Source: Desulfatitalea tepidiphila (GTDB lineage: Bacteria; Desulfobacterota; Desulfobacteria; Desulfobacterales; Desulfosarcinaceae). From it: a stretch of 64,000 nucleotides of DNA. This document shows positions 16,059-24,283 of this stretch, piece by piece (the stretch's first letter is position 1; every line of letters begins with the position of its first letter). Location of the stretch: assembly GCF_001293685.1 (NCBI RefSeq), contig NZ_BCAG01000001.1, positions 558,001 to 622,000 of the forward strand, given 5' to 3'. Below the pieces are notes generated by a model. That model was not told the origin of the DNA. It did no database searches and worked only from the letters and a program-made list of their open reading frames with translations. The position numbers and the translations under genes were made by a program.

Positions 16059-16976
16059 CTAAAACAATACCTTTACATCGCCATCGGCCAGGGCCTGGTC
16101 GAGGACTTGAATGCGGTAGGCGAACTTTTTCACCATGGCCTTGACCCCGTTGGTGACGGCGGCACTGGAAATGGTGGCGCCGGTCAAGGCATGGATGTCC
16201 TGGTCCTTGTAACGCTGCCGTATGTCGGCGGTTTCGCTTTCCGAAAGGCCGCTGTTCCGCAGGCCCATGGATTTGAGATAATGCTCGTAGTCGGCCGGCA
16301 GCGGCTCCTTGATGACCGTGAGGTGCTTGAGTTTTTCGAAGGTTTTGCCCACGAACTGGTTTTTGAAATAATCCTGGGTGATCTCGCCGCCCAGGCCGGG
16401 GTCTTCCTCGTGCTCGATGACCTCCAGGCCCAGCAGCTGAAAGTCGGCGTCCAGGGCCACCATGGCCTTGATGAAGGTCTTGAACCCGGGAAACTCGCCG
16501 GGGAGCAGGTACGCCGTCCGCCGGTCGCCCAGGCAGGCGATGATCATGGTGTCGGCGAAGTCGGCCTCGGCCCCTGGATCGAGGATGCCGGCCAGGGCCT
16601 TTTTACGGTCATCGGCGGAGAGGGCCGCCTCGGGCGTGAGCGCCAGTTCGTGGCGGTCGAGAAAGTCTCCCTTCAGATCGAGTTCGACCCACACGTACCC
16701 CGGGCCGCCGCCGCTGCACCGGGCCGGGAGCATATACCCCATGCGCATCGTCTCATTATGCTTTACGATGTAACGGTGGACCTGGTGCAGTTGGAGCTCG
16801 GGCGCCGCTGGTCGCTGGGGACCGTAACCGAGCAGGCCGAGCATGGTCTGCTGCACATTGAGATGTTCGTTGTGCTGTTTGGCCTTGGCCGTAAAGATGA
16901 ATGTGGTGCCGATCACCAGGCCGGCCAACAGACAGGACAGGGTCAGGGCGATGGTGATGCGGATGATCTCTTTCAT
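16059..16976 (-). CDS. rnfG: Rnf complex subunit RnfG (covalent FMN, long form)
   Basis: 305-residue periplasmic flavoprotein subunit with one N-terminal membrane anchor (residues 6-30). The covalent FMN attachment motif is IHALTGATISS, with Thr268 the expected flavinylated residue and Asp260 as the ApbE recognition aspartate. The protein is about 100 residues longer than typical RnfG; the extra length lies in the central region (about residues 55-150) ahead of the FMN-binding domain. Its ATG overlaps the rnfD stop by four bases, and rnfE follows. Confidence 0.92.
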   Translation of the reverse strand: MKEIIRITIALTLSCLLAGLVIGTTFIFTAKAKQHNEHLNVQQTMLGLLGYGPQRPAAPELQLHQVHRYIVKHNETMRMGYMLPARCSGGGPGYVWVELDLKGDFLDRHELALTPEAALSADDRKKALAGILDPGAEADFADTMIIACLGDRRTAYLLPGEFPGFKTFIKAMVALDADFQLLGLEVIEHEEDPGLGGEITQDYFKNQFVGKTFEKLKHLTVIKEPLPADYEHYLKSMGLRNSGLSESETADIRQRYKDQDIHALTGATISSAAVTNGVKAMVKKFAYRIQVLDQALADGDVKVLF

Positions 16977-18031
16977 TGGACCGCCCCCTGGGAAAATCGT
17001 TTCGGCTTGAAGAGTTGGTCGATGGCCGGTGTCAGCGGGTTCATCAGCAAGATGGCATAGCAGACCCCTTCCGGGTAGCCGCCCTTGAGCCGGATGAGCA
17101 CGGTCAAGGCGCCGACGCCGATGCCGAAGACGATCTGTCCGGCGCGCTGATTCGGAGAGGTCACGTAGTCGGTGGCCATGAAAAACGCCCCGAGCATCAA
17201 ACCGCCGGAAAGGACCGCGATGATCGGATCGCCGGTAAACAGCCGCTCACCGCCGAAGATCCAGGTGAGCACGCCGGTCGATGCGATGACCGACACCGGG
17301 ATGTGCCACCGGATATACCCTTTGAAGATCAGGTAGAGACCCCCGAGGAGAAGCAGCAGGGCCGACGTTTCGCCGATGCAGCCGGGCATGGCGCCGAGGA
17401 AGAAGTCTTTGTAGACCGTCGCGCGGGAGCCGAACTGTTCGAGCATGGCCGCCATCCCGTAATGTTTGAGCACGTAGAGGGGCGTGGCCGAGGAGACCGC
17501 ATCCACGGCGGGGCCCGTGTGTTTGAAGATCGCCCAGTCCCGGATCGGGGAGAGCCAGGACGTGGTCATGGCCACCGGATAGGTGGCGACCAGGAAGGCT
17601 CTGCCGATCAGGGCGGGGTTGAAGATGTTGAAGCCGAGACCCCCCATGATGACCTTGGTGACGAAGATGGCCATCACCCCGCCGAACACCGGCGTCCACA
17701 AGGGAACGCCCGGGGGGATCACGTAGGCCAGCAGCACGCCGGTGATCACGGCGCTGCCGTCCTTGACGGTGACGGGGCGGCCCAGGAGCCTCTGGGCGAT
17801 CGCCTCGGTGGCCACGCAACTGATCACGCTGACCAGAGTGATGATCAGAGTCTGGAAACCAAAGACGAATATGGAGAGGAGCAGCGGCGGCATCAGGCAG
17901 GCGACCACGGTCCACATGATCCGCGATACGGTCAGATCGCTTTTCAGATGGGGCGATACCGATACCAGCAGGTGGTGCCCGTCGGCCCCGTCGCACGATT
18001 GATGGGGTATGGTAGAGTGGTGAGTTGCCAT
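16973..18031 (-). CDS. rnfD: Rnf complex subunit RnfD (covalent FMN)
   Basis: 352-residue membrane subunit of the NqrB/RnfD family, with about nine hydrophobic segments. The FMN attachment motif DAVSSATPLYVL contains Thr183, the predicted covalent flavin site. The ATG overlaps the last base of the rnfC stop codon (TAATG), and its own stop overlaps rnfG by ATGA, so the genes are tightly coupled. Confidence 0.93.
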   Translation of the reverse strand: MATHHSTIPHQSCDGADGHHLLVSVSPHLKSDLTVSRIMWTVVACLMPPLLLSIFVFGFQTLIITLVSVISCVATEAIAQRLLGRPVTVKDGSAVITGVLLAYVIPPGVPLWTPVFGGVMAIFVTKVIMGGLGFNIFNPALIGRAFLVATYPVAMTTSWLSPIRDWAIFKHTGPAVDAVSSATPLYVLKHYGMAAMLEQFGSRATVYKDFFLGAMPGCIGETSALLLLLGGLYLIFKGYIRWHIPVSVIASTGVLTWIFGGERLFTGDPIIAVLSGGLMLGAFFMATDYVTSPNQRAGQIVFGIGVGALTVLIRLKGGYPEGVCYAILLMNPLTPAIDQLFKPKRFSQGAVQ

Positions 18032-19485
18032 TATCCTGCTTTTCTTATCTGTTCGCGGGCCTCTTTGAGCTTACGGGCCTGGTTGATCTCGATGCGGGCC
18101 AGGCGGATGAACTGCACCAGGGGGCGCTTGGCCGGGCAGGCATAGGCGCAGCTGCCGCATTCGAAACAGTCATCCATCAAGCCGAAGGGTTCGGTTTCGG
18201 CGCCCCGGCCCGCCTCGACATAGATGCCGATGGTGTTGGGTTCCAGCCCCATGGGGCAGGCATCCAGGCAGAATCCGCAGCGGATGCACGGGCCGAAGGC
18301 CTGGGCGTCGACCTCCTCGTGGCTGAGGAACAGGACCCCGGGCGTCGTTTTGGTGATGGGAATGTCCAGGTCGGACACGGCAAACCCCATCATCGGGCCG
18401 CCGACCACGACCTTGCACAGGTCCGGCGTGGTGCCGCCGAGGTAATTCACGATTTCCGAAATAGGGGTACCGATTTTGACGCGCAGGTTGGCCGGTCGCG
18501 CGATGGCCCGTCCGGTGATCGTGATGACGCGTTCGGTCAGGGGTTTGCCCAACGCCACGGCATCGTAGACCATTTTGGTGGTGTAGACGTTCTGGACGAT
18601 GATGCCGATGCTCGAAGAGCGCTGGCCCGAAGGACGCACCCGGCCGGTGATGCTCTGCATGATCTGGTCGGCCGACCCCTGGGGATATTTGACCGCCAGG
18701 GGCTTGACTTCGATCCTGAAGCCGTCGTCCGCTCTGGCCCGGGCGATGGCCTCGTTCAAGGCGGCAATGGCGTCGGGCTTGTTGTTTTCCACGCCGATGG
18801 CGCAATAGGTGATGCCAAGCACCGTGAGGAGGATCCTGGCGCCTTCGACGATTTCCCGGGCATAGGTCACCATGACACGGTGGTCGCAGGTGATGTAGGG
18901 TTCGCATTCGGCGCCGTTGAGGATCAGGGTGTCGAGCCGGGTGCCGGGTTTGACATTGAGTTTCACGTCCGTGGGAAACCCTGCCCCGCCCAAGCCGACG
19001 ATGCCGGCCGCGGCGATGCGCGCCTGGATCTCCTCCCTGGAAAAGGCCCGCCAATCCACCTCGCTGTATTGGGGCGGCACCGATTCAGGGTCGGTCTGGA
19101 TGACCAGCGCCTGCGCCTTGCCCTCCTGATAGTGAAGGGCGTTTTCCACCCCCTGCACCATGCCGCCCACGCTGGCATGCAGCACGGCGCCGAGGCGGTT
19201 GCCCGTGTCGCCCACCCGGTCTCCTACGTTGACCCGCTCTTTTTTGTGCACCAGCAGGCGGAAGACCGCACCGGGATGGGATGCGGCCAACAGGAGCCCG
19301 TCGTCGATGGGCGCATCGACCCGGGGCGGCACGGAGACCTGACAGGGCGCGCCGACGTGCTGTTTTAAAAACAACGACACCTTGGATGGATCGGGCATCG
19401 TTTCGATGGGCAGCGCGCGGGTCAGGTCCTTGTTCTCCTTGGGATGGACGCCGCCCTTGGGGAAAGTCGCCAGTTGAGTTCTCAT
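18031..19485 (-). CDS. rnfC: Rnf complex subunit RnfC (NADH-binding, Fe-S)
   Basis: 484-residue peripheral subunit of the Rnf complex that binds NAD(H), FMN and 4Fe-4S clusters. The N-terminal MRTQLATFPKGGVHPKENKD is the RnfC start. The nucleotide/FMN region has GIVGLGGAGFPTDVKL and ILNGAECEPYITCDHRVM. Two C-terminal ferredoxin clusters are CIRCGFCLDACP and CFECGSCAYACP. The start at 19485 overlaps the upstream ferredoxin gene by ATGA; a longer frame to 19812 is merely that gene's shadow. The normal length and intact motifs indicate a functional subunit. Confidence 0.94.
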   Translation of the reverse strand: MRTQLATFPKGGVHPKENKDLTRALPIETMPDPSKVSLFLKQHVGAPCQVSVPPRVDAPIDDGLLLAASHPGAVFRLLVHKKERVNVGDRVGDTGNRLGAVLHASVGGMVQGVENALHYQEGKAQALVIQTDPESVPPQYSEVDWRAFSREEIQARIAAAGIVGLGGAGFPTDVKLNVKPGTRLDTLILNGAECEPYITCDHRVMVTYAREIVEGARILLTVLGITYCAIGVENNKPDAIAALNEAIARARADDGFRIEVKPLAVKYPQGSADQIMQSITGRVRPSGQRSSSIGIIVQNVYTTKMVYDAVALGKPLTERVITITGRAIARPANLRVKIGTPISEIVNYLGGTTPDLCKVVVGGPMMGFAVSDLDIPITKTTPGVLFLSHEEVDAQAFGPCIRCGFCLDACPMGLEPNTIGIYVEAGRGAETEPFGLMDDCFECGSCAYACPAKRPLVQFIRLARIEINQARKLKEAREQIRKAG

Positions 19486-20009
19486 AACCGCACCGATGTC
19501 GCTGATAGGTTTCTTTCGAGCAATCCGTGCGCGTAGGCTTCGCGCGTCTTGTCGGAGAGTTCCTCGGGCCTGCCGAACGAGAGCGCATCGGTGGGGCAGA
19601 CCGACACACAGGCCGGCTCCAGGCCCTGGTCGATGCGGTCCATGCACAGGTCGCACTTGATCGCCTTGCCCGTCTCGGAATTCCATTGGGGGATGTGCCA
19701 CGGGCAGGCCATGATGCACGCCTTGCAGCCCACGCAGAGGCTTTCGATGATATAAACGAGACCGTCCTTTTCCCTGCGGCGGATGGCCTCGGTGGGACAT
19801 GCCTCCAGGCACCAGGCCTTTTCACAGTGAAAACAGGGCACGAACACCGAACTCATTTTGGGTTTGCCGTTGACCATCTTGGGACCCAGGACCACGATTT
19901 TGCCCAGGGTCGCTTCCAGCGGAATATTTTTTTCCGATTTACAGGCAATCTCGCAGGCATGACACGCAATGCAGCGATTCGGATTGGTGGTAATGATGTA
20001 ATCACCCAT
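19482..20009 (-). CDS. Four-cluster ferredoxin subunit (DmsB/NrfC type)
   Basis: 175-residue electron-transfer subunit with four 4Fe-4S cysteine sets: CIACHACEIAC, CFHCEKAWCLEACP, CVGCKACIMACP and a CDLC...CVSVCP pair. This is the layout of the small subunit that partners molybdopterin oxidoreductases. It lies 33 bp after the molybdoenzyme gene and overlaps rnfC by ATGA. The position suggests it passes electrons between the molybdoenzyme and RnfC/RnfB, which is an inference from gene order. There is no export signal, so it is cytoplasmic. Confidence 0.9.
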   Translation of the reverse strand: MGDYIITTNPNRCIACHACEIACKSEKNIPLEATLGKIVVLGPKMVNGKPKMSSVFVPCFHCEKAWCLEACPTEAIRRREKDGLVYIIESLCVGCKACIMACPWHIPQWNSETGKAIKCDLCMDRIDQGLEPACVSVCPTDALSFGRPEELSDKTREAYAHGLLERNLSATSVRL

Positions 20010-20042
20010 GATAGTGAATTCCTCCGGGAAACGGATGGGGTT

Positions 20043-22130
20043 TTATAGTTTTTTGACCGTGATCCAAGTGTGGTCCAGCGCCGGACTGCCACCGATCCTG
20101 TCATAGAGGCGCTCCTGAAGCAGTGCATCGGCCACCCCCTTACCATAGCTGCGTTTGCTGTCGATCTCCTTGTGCCCGAATCCATGCAGCATGAAGGCCG
20201 CTTCGGGGTGAATCAGGTCGGTGACGAAGGCGCGCATTTCGCCCTTGCCCGCGCCGGAGGCGACCTCGATGCGGTCGCCGTCGGCAATCCTCAGTTCTTC
20301 GGCCCGCCGTTCATTGATCCAGAGGCGATTCTCGGGCACCAGATGGTTGAGGTAAAGGTTGTTTTGCGTCATGACGTTGGTGTGGGCCACGCAGCGGCCG
20401 CACATCAGGCGGAACGCGTCCGGTTGACGGTCGAGCGGTTGATAGGCCGGCAGCGATGGGATCCCATGGCTCTCCATCAAGTCGGAGACCACCTCGATCT
20501 TGCCGGAGGGGGTCTTGAAGTTGATGCCGTCGTTGCGATCCCACCAGATGGCCTTGTCGCTCAGGGAGACGAAACCGGTCTCGTCGAAATCCTCGATCTT
20601 GATATCCAGGTCCGCCAGCTGGTATTTCCAGATATCCTCGGCGGTGTCGTACGGGAAGTATTGGCCGACGCCCAGGCGGTCGGCCAGCTGTTTGACGATC
20701 CACCACATCGGTTTGGTATCGAACCGCGGGCGGACGCAGGCGATGCGGCGATTGATGGCCGGTTTCAACCCGGATCCCATCTGAAGGGGATCGGAACGCT
20801 CCAGGAAGAACGACTCGGGCAGAATGACATCCGCCAGGGCCGTGGTGGCACCGAAATTGACATCGCTGGCCACGATCAGGTCGAGTTTCTGCAAGGCCTT
20901 CAAGTTGGTGTTGTAATCCGGATTGGAGAGCAGCGGATCGTAGCGGAAGGCGAACAGCACCTTGATCGGATAGGGGTCTTCGTGGATCACCGCGTGGGGG
21001 AACATGAAGCCCACGCCATGGGCCGGATCGGCGATGGGGAACTTGTCCTGGCCGCAGCCGTCGAAACGGCGTTTGTCTTCCATTTCGGGAAATTTCTGGG
21101 AAGAGAAGGTCCTCAGGCCGGCTTTGTACCCCGCGTCCTTGAGCCCCTTTTTGATGAAGAGCCCCCCTTTGCTCTCGATGCTGCCCATCAGGGCGTTCAG
21201 GATCAGGATCGAGCGGCGGAAGTAGACTTCGGTGGGGTGGTGCGAGCCGCGGTATCCGTAATGGAAGACCACGGCCGGCTTGACTCTGCTCACCTCCCGG
21301 GCCAGGCTGACGATCTCCGCGGCCGGAATACCGGTCTCCTTTTCGGCCCATTCCGGGGTGTAAGGATCCACGAATCGGCTCAGTTCGTTGAAGCCCTCCA
21401 CCCAGCGTTTCACATAGGGGGCGTCGTAGAGCTTCTCTTTGATGATGACGTTCATCAGGGCGTAATTGAAGGCCAGGTCTCCACCCGGCCGGATCATTTT
21501 GTAATCGTGCGCCTTGGCCGCCGTGATCGTCACGCGTGGATCGATGTAGGTCAGTTTGGTTCCCTTCTCCAGGGCCGCCATGAAGCTGTTCATCGCCTTG
21601 ATTTCAACCGATTCGAAGACGTTGCGACCATACAGCACCACGTGTTTGGCATGGGTCCAATCGGCATTGATCTGGCCGTCGGTGTAACCGATCATCGAAC
21701 GGCAGGCCGTGTTGATGGATCCCTTGCAGACCGTGTCGTGGGTGAAGTGGTTGGGGGATCCGATGGCCTTTTGAAAGGACTTGGAGATATCGGAGATCAG
21801 GTTGGCCCGTTCGCAATACACGGCGCTCTTGGCTCCGTATGTGTCGAAAATCGCCTTGCAGCGATCGGCCGTGTAATCCAGGGCATCTTCCCAACTCACC
21901 CGTTTCCATTGACCCGAACCCCGTTCGCCTGTCCGGATCAACGGGGATTGGATCCGCTGGGTGTCGTTCAGGGCTGCCACCGCCGCCACACCCTTGGGGC
22001 AGACGCCGCCTTTCATGGCCGGTACGTGGGGGTTGCCCCGGATGCTGATCACCTGTTCGTTTTCCACCTCGACCTGGATCGGGCAACGCACAGAACACAT
22101 AAAACACAACGTGTTGATATGCTTTTTCAT
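20043..22130 (-). CDS. Molybdopterin-dependent oxidoreductase catalytic subunit
   Basis: 695-residue member of the CISM/DMSO-reductase family (Mo or W bis-MGD). The N-terminal 4Fe-4S ligands are Cys9, Cys12, Cys16 and Cys44 (CFMCSVRCP, GGVCPKG). The core motifs and C-terminal dinucleotide-binding domain (MCGRCVAHTNVMTQNN, ENRLWINERRAEELRIADGD) are present. Conserved HDTVCKG marks the active-site region, where a Cys may ligate the metal. There is no twin-arginine signal, so the enzyme is cytoplasmic. The start is fixed by AAGGAATG before the ATG at 22130; the longer frame is spurious. The substrate is unknown. As first gene of the Rnf operon it may oxidise or reduce a substrate using Rnf-linked electrons. 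Confidence 0.85.
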   Translation of the reverse strand: MKKHINTLCFMCSVRCPIQVEVENEQVISIRGNPHVPAMKGGVCPKGVAAVAALNDTQRIQSPLIRTGERGSGQWKRVSWEDALDYTADRCKAIFDTYGAKSAVYCERANLISDISKSFQKAIGSPNHFTHDTVCKGSINTACRSMIGYTDGQINADWTHAKHVVLYGRNVFESVEIKAMNSFMAALEKGTKLTYIDPRVTITAAKAHDYKMIRPGGDLAFNYALMNVIIKEKLYDAPYVKRWVEGFNELSRFVDPYTPEWAEKETGIPAAEIVSLAREVSRVKPAVVFHYGYRGSHHPTEVYFRRSILILNALMGSIESKGGLFIKKGLKDAGYKAGLRTFSSQKFPEMEDKRRFDGCGQDKFPIADPAHGVGFMFPHAVIHEDPYPIKVLFAFRYDPLLSNPDYNTNLKALQKLDLIVASDVNFGATTALADVILPESFFLERSDPLQMGSGLKPAINRRIACVRPRFDTKPMWWIVKQLADRLGVGQYFPYDTAEDIWKYQLADLDIKIEDFDETGFVSLSDKAIWWDRNDGINFKTPSGKIEVVSDLMESHGIPSLPAYQPLDRQPDAFRLMCGRCVAHTNVMTQNNLYLNHLVPENRLWINERRAEELRIADGDRIEVASGAGKGEMRAFVTDLIHPEAAFMLHGFGHKEIDSKRSYGKGVADALLQERLYDRIGGSPALDHTWITVKKL

Positions 22131-22192
22131 TGCAACATTCCTTTTCGGTTCGACATCGGCACATTCGAGCGTATTGCTGTGTCCGGCGGTTA

Positions 22193-22208
22193 AGCATTCA
22201 CCATGCCA
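22193..22208 (-). promoter_or_regulatory. Sigma-54 promoter of molybdoenzyme-rnf operon
   Basis: On the minus strand the site reads TGGCATGGTGAATGCT against the consensus TGGCACGNNNNTTGCW. The invariant GG and GC are present at exactly the right spacing, with only two mismatches. Transcription would begin near 22183, about 53 bases before the start codon at 22130. This is a sequence-only prediction. Confidence 0.6.
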
Positions 22209-22296
22209 GGGACCCGGCGGGCCGCATATTTTATTCTTTTGGTAGCATTTGTGCGTCCCTTTTGGTGGGGATGACCAGTAGCATGCGGAGGGATCA

Positions 22297-22310
22297 TTGC
22301 GTTTCCGCAA
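22297..22310. promoter_or_regulatory. Dyad, possible enhancer-binding protein site
   Basis: TTGCG-TTTC-CGCAA is a perfect 5-bp inverted repeat about 90-100 bp upstream of the predicted sigma-54 -24 element. Activators of sigma-54 bind dyads at this distance. No activator gene is adjacent. Confidence 0.4.
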
Positions 22311-22404
22311 CCAATTCACCGATATCCGGCGCAATTTTGCGACCGTGCCCTCATGCCTCGCGGTGCCGGTCCATCTGGATTGCGGGGCCGGCGGTGGAGA
22401 AGGG

Positions 22405-23949
22405 TCAGAGCACGTTATGGCCCGGGTAGGTCAACAGGGCATAAACTGTCATGGCCAGGCTGAACCATTGCAGCACCCGGCAGCCGGCGCGGCCGATGCG
22501 CCAGGGGGGCAGGAAGAACGCGGTAAAAAAACCGCTGCAGACGAACATGGGGGTCAGCAAACGGACATTGTCGGGCCGCCAGGCGGCGATCAAGGCGACG
22601 AGCATCCAATACACCAGCATGGCCAGGGCCGTTGTTTTGAGGCGGTGCGGTCCCCACCACAAGGCGTGTCCCATGGCCGGGATGACCAGCAGGAATCCCA
22701 CTGGCCCGAACCAGGTCCAGGGGTTGTCCGGTGCCCAGGTCAAGCGGTAGGCCCCGGCCGCGCCGCGCTCGCCGGCCCACGTGGCCACCGCTTGTCGATA
22801 CACCAGGTCCAGTCCATCGACCAGGCCCCACCCGAAGATCCGATGTGCGGCGGTGTCCATGGCATCGGGCAGATGAATGCTCTGGAGAAGATATCGGGCC
22901 ATGTTGGCCACGGCGCCCACGATGCCGCCGGCGTTGAAGGCCACCTCTTTTCCGGGCAATGCGCCCATCCACGGCAGGCCGTGCAGCAGGTTGTAGGAAA
23001 TGCCGACCCCCTGACTGAATATCAGTACGGCCGCCAGGCCCACCGCGATATATCCCCAATGCCCGCTGAGGGACTGGAACCACAGGCGCAGGTTGTGCCG
23101 ACGCGCGAGGACCAACAGGCTCAGCGCGAGCAGCACGGCCGGCATGAGGTAGCATAAGCGGCCGTCGGTGACCGAAAAGCAGGCGGCGGCGAGCAGCATG
23201 ATGCCATCCTCCCGATGAGGCCGCTCGACCATGCGGAAAAGGGCCAGGATGACCAGCAGGGCCGCGGCGGCCGGCAGCAACTCGCTCTGGGCGGCCAGGT
23301 TCTGATGAACGAGCCGGGGCATACTCACTATAAGCAGGGTGGCCGTGATGGCCGTTGGCGGCCAGGCATAGCGGCGGGCCAGGGCATAGGTGCCGAGGGC
23401 GATGACCAGGTAGGCAGCGGAGTTGGCCAGCGGGAGGGCCACCATGGGCTGCCAATCGGCCAGGAAGATGATGTGGTTCAGCCCCGTGGCGGCGATGGCG
23501 GGCGAGATTTGCAGCAAGGTGAAAAACGACCCGTCGAGGTGGGCCAGCGCTGGATAGAGGCCCTTGAAGGTCACCGCTCCCCTGGTGATTTCGTTCCACA
23601 CGGTGAAGGCGAACAGACACGCGCCGCCGCAGACGAATACAATGGCGGGCAGTGGGTGGAGACGTATGAAATTGGATGCGATCCGGAGCTGCTCACGCAG
23701 CAGCTTGCCGCGAAGGATCACCATTTTCGACGCCGGCATGGTCAGTATCAGCATGGCCACAAGAAGGAAGCGCTGCAGACCGAACAGCAGAAGGATCTGG
23801 GCGGTCCAACTCGAGAGCATCAGCATGGCCATGAGGCCGTAGGCGCCGGCTTCGGCCACCGTGTCGCCGCGATCGCGGAAATAGCCGAAGGCGGCCGCGG
23901 CGATGAGCAGGCTGAAGACGGTCATGGCGATATTGGCGATGACTGACAT
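22405..23949 (-). CDS. Multi-pass membrane protein, glycosyltransferase 39-like
   Basis: 514-residue integral membrane protein with about twelve hydrophobic segments. The pattern of an early loop followed by alternating helices (LNHIIFLADWQPMVALPLAN, then LVIALGTYALARRY) recalls PMT/ArnT-like GT-C enzymes, but no clear catalytic Asp pair can be assigned, so the family is tentative. The chosen ATG at 23949 lies 4 bp after the preceding gene's stop; the longer frame to 24213 overlaps that gene out of frame and is not coding. It ends a three-gene run with the Cys-rich protein and the Usp-deacetylase. Confidence 0.6.
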   Translation of the reverse strand: MSVIANIAMTVFSLLIAAAAFGYFRDRGDTVAEAGAYGLMAMLMLSSWTAQILLLFGLQRFLLVAMLILTMPASKMVILRGKLLREQLRIASNFIRLHPLPAIVFVCGGACLFAFTVWNEITRGAVTFKGLYPALAHLDGSFFTLLQISPAIAATGLNHIIFLADWQPMVALPLANSAAYLVIALGTYALARRYAWPPTAITATLLIVSMPRLVHQNLAAQSELLPAAAALLVILALFRMVERPHREDGIMLLAAACFSVTDGRLCYLMPAVLLALSLLVLARRHNLRLWFQSLSGHWGYIAVGLAAVLIFSQGVGISYNLLHGLPWMGALPGKEVAFNAGGIVGAVANMARYLLQSIHLPDAMDTAAHRIFGWGLVDGLDLVYRQAVATWAGERGAAGAYRLTWAPDNPWTWFGPVGFLLVIPAMGHALWWGPHRLKTTALAMLVYWMLVALIAAWRPDNVRLLTPMFVCSGFFTAFFLPPWRIGRAGCRVLQWFSLAMTVYALLTYPGHNVL

Positions 23950-23953
23950 CCGG

Positions 23954-24283
23954 CTATTTGCCCGCGTCCTTCTGCGCCTTGAGGTGGTCGACGATGGTCT
24001 GCATGTAGTCGCGCATGTCGATGGCCAGCCGCCGGCACTCTTCACAGTAAACCTTCCGGAACATATAGCCGTGGGCCTCGTTCTGGTGGCGGAACCATGC
24101 GATGTATGGGGTCTCCTTGCAGAACTTCTTCCCGCTGTAGGCGGCGATGGGGCAGCCGGAACAGACCAGCATGTAGAAGATGCGGCACGGCGGGCAATCG
24201 AGCACCCCGCCATCGGATCCCTTGCCTTCGATGATGCGGTTCCATTTGCGCACGGATGCTTCCATGATCGAGATCTTATCCAT
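23954..24283 (-). CDS. Small Cys-rich protein of unknown function
   Basis: 109-residue soluble protein. Seven cysteines lie at residues 30, 33, 41, 44, 55, 80 and 83, arranged as CPPC, CSGC, KKFC and CEEC, which suggests a metal or Fe-S site. Aromatic residues around PYIAWFRHQNEAHGYMFRKV separate the groups. The start at 24283 has AAGGCAGG upstream; it overlaps the end of the Usp-deacetylase gene by 8 bases, and the membrane protein follows after 4 bp, so the three are probably one transcript. I do not recognise a named family. Confidence 0.65.
   Translation of the reverse strand: MDKISIMEASVRKWNRIIEGKGSDGGVLDCPPCRIFYMLVCSGCPIAAYSGKKFCKETPYIAWFRHQNEAHGYMFRKVYCEECRRLAIDMRDYMQTIVDHLKAQKDAGK

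Noticed and set aside
20070-22193. 707-codon plus-strand frame opposite the molybdoenzyme
   Set aside because: Shadow of a gene with clear Fe-S and cofactor motifs; no start signal and no recognisable domain.
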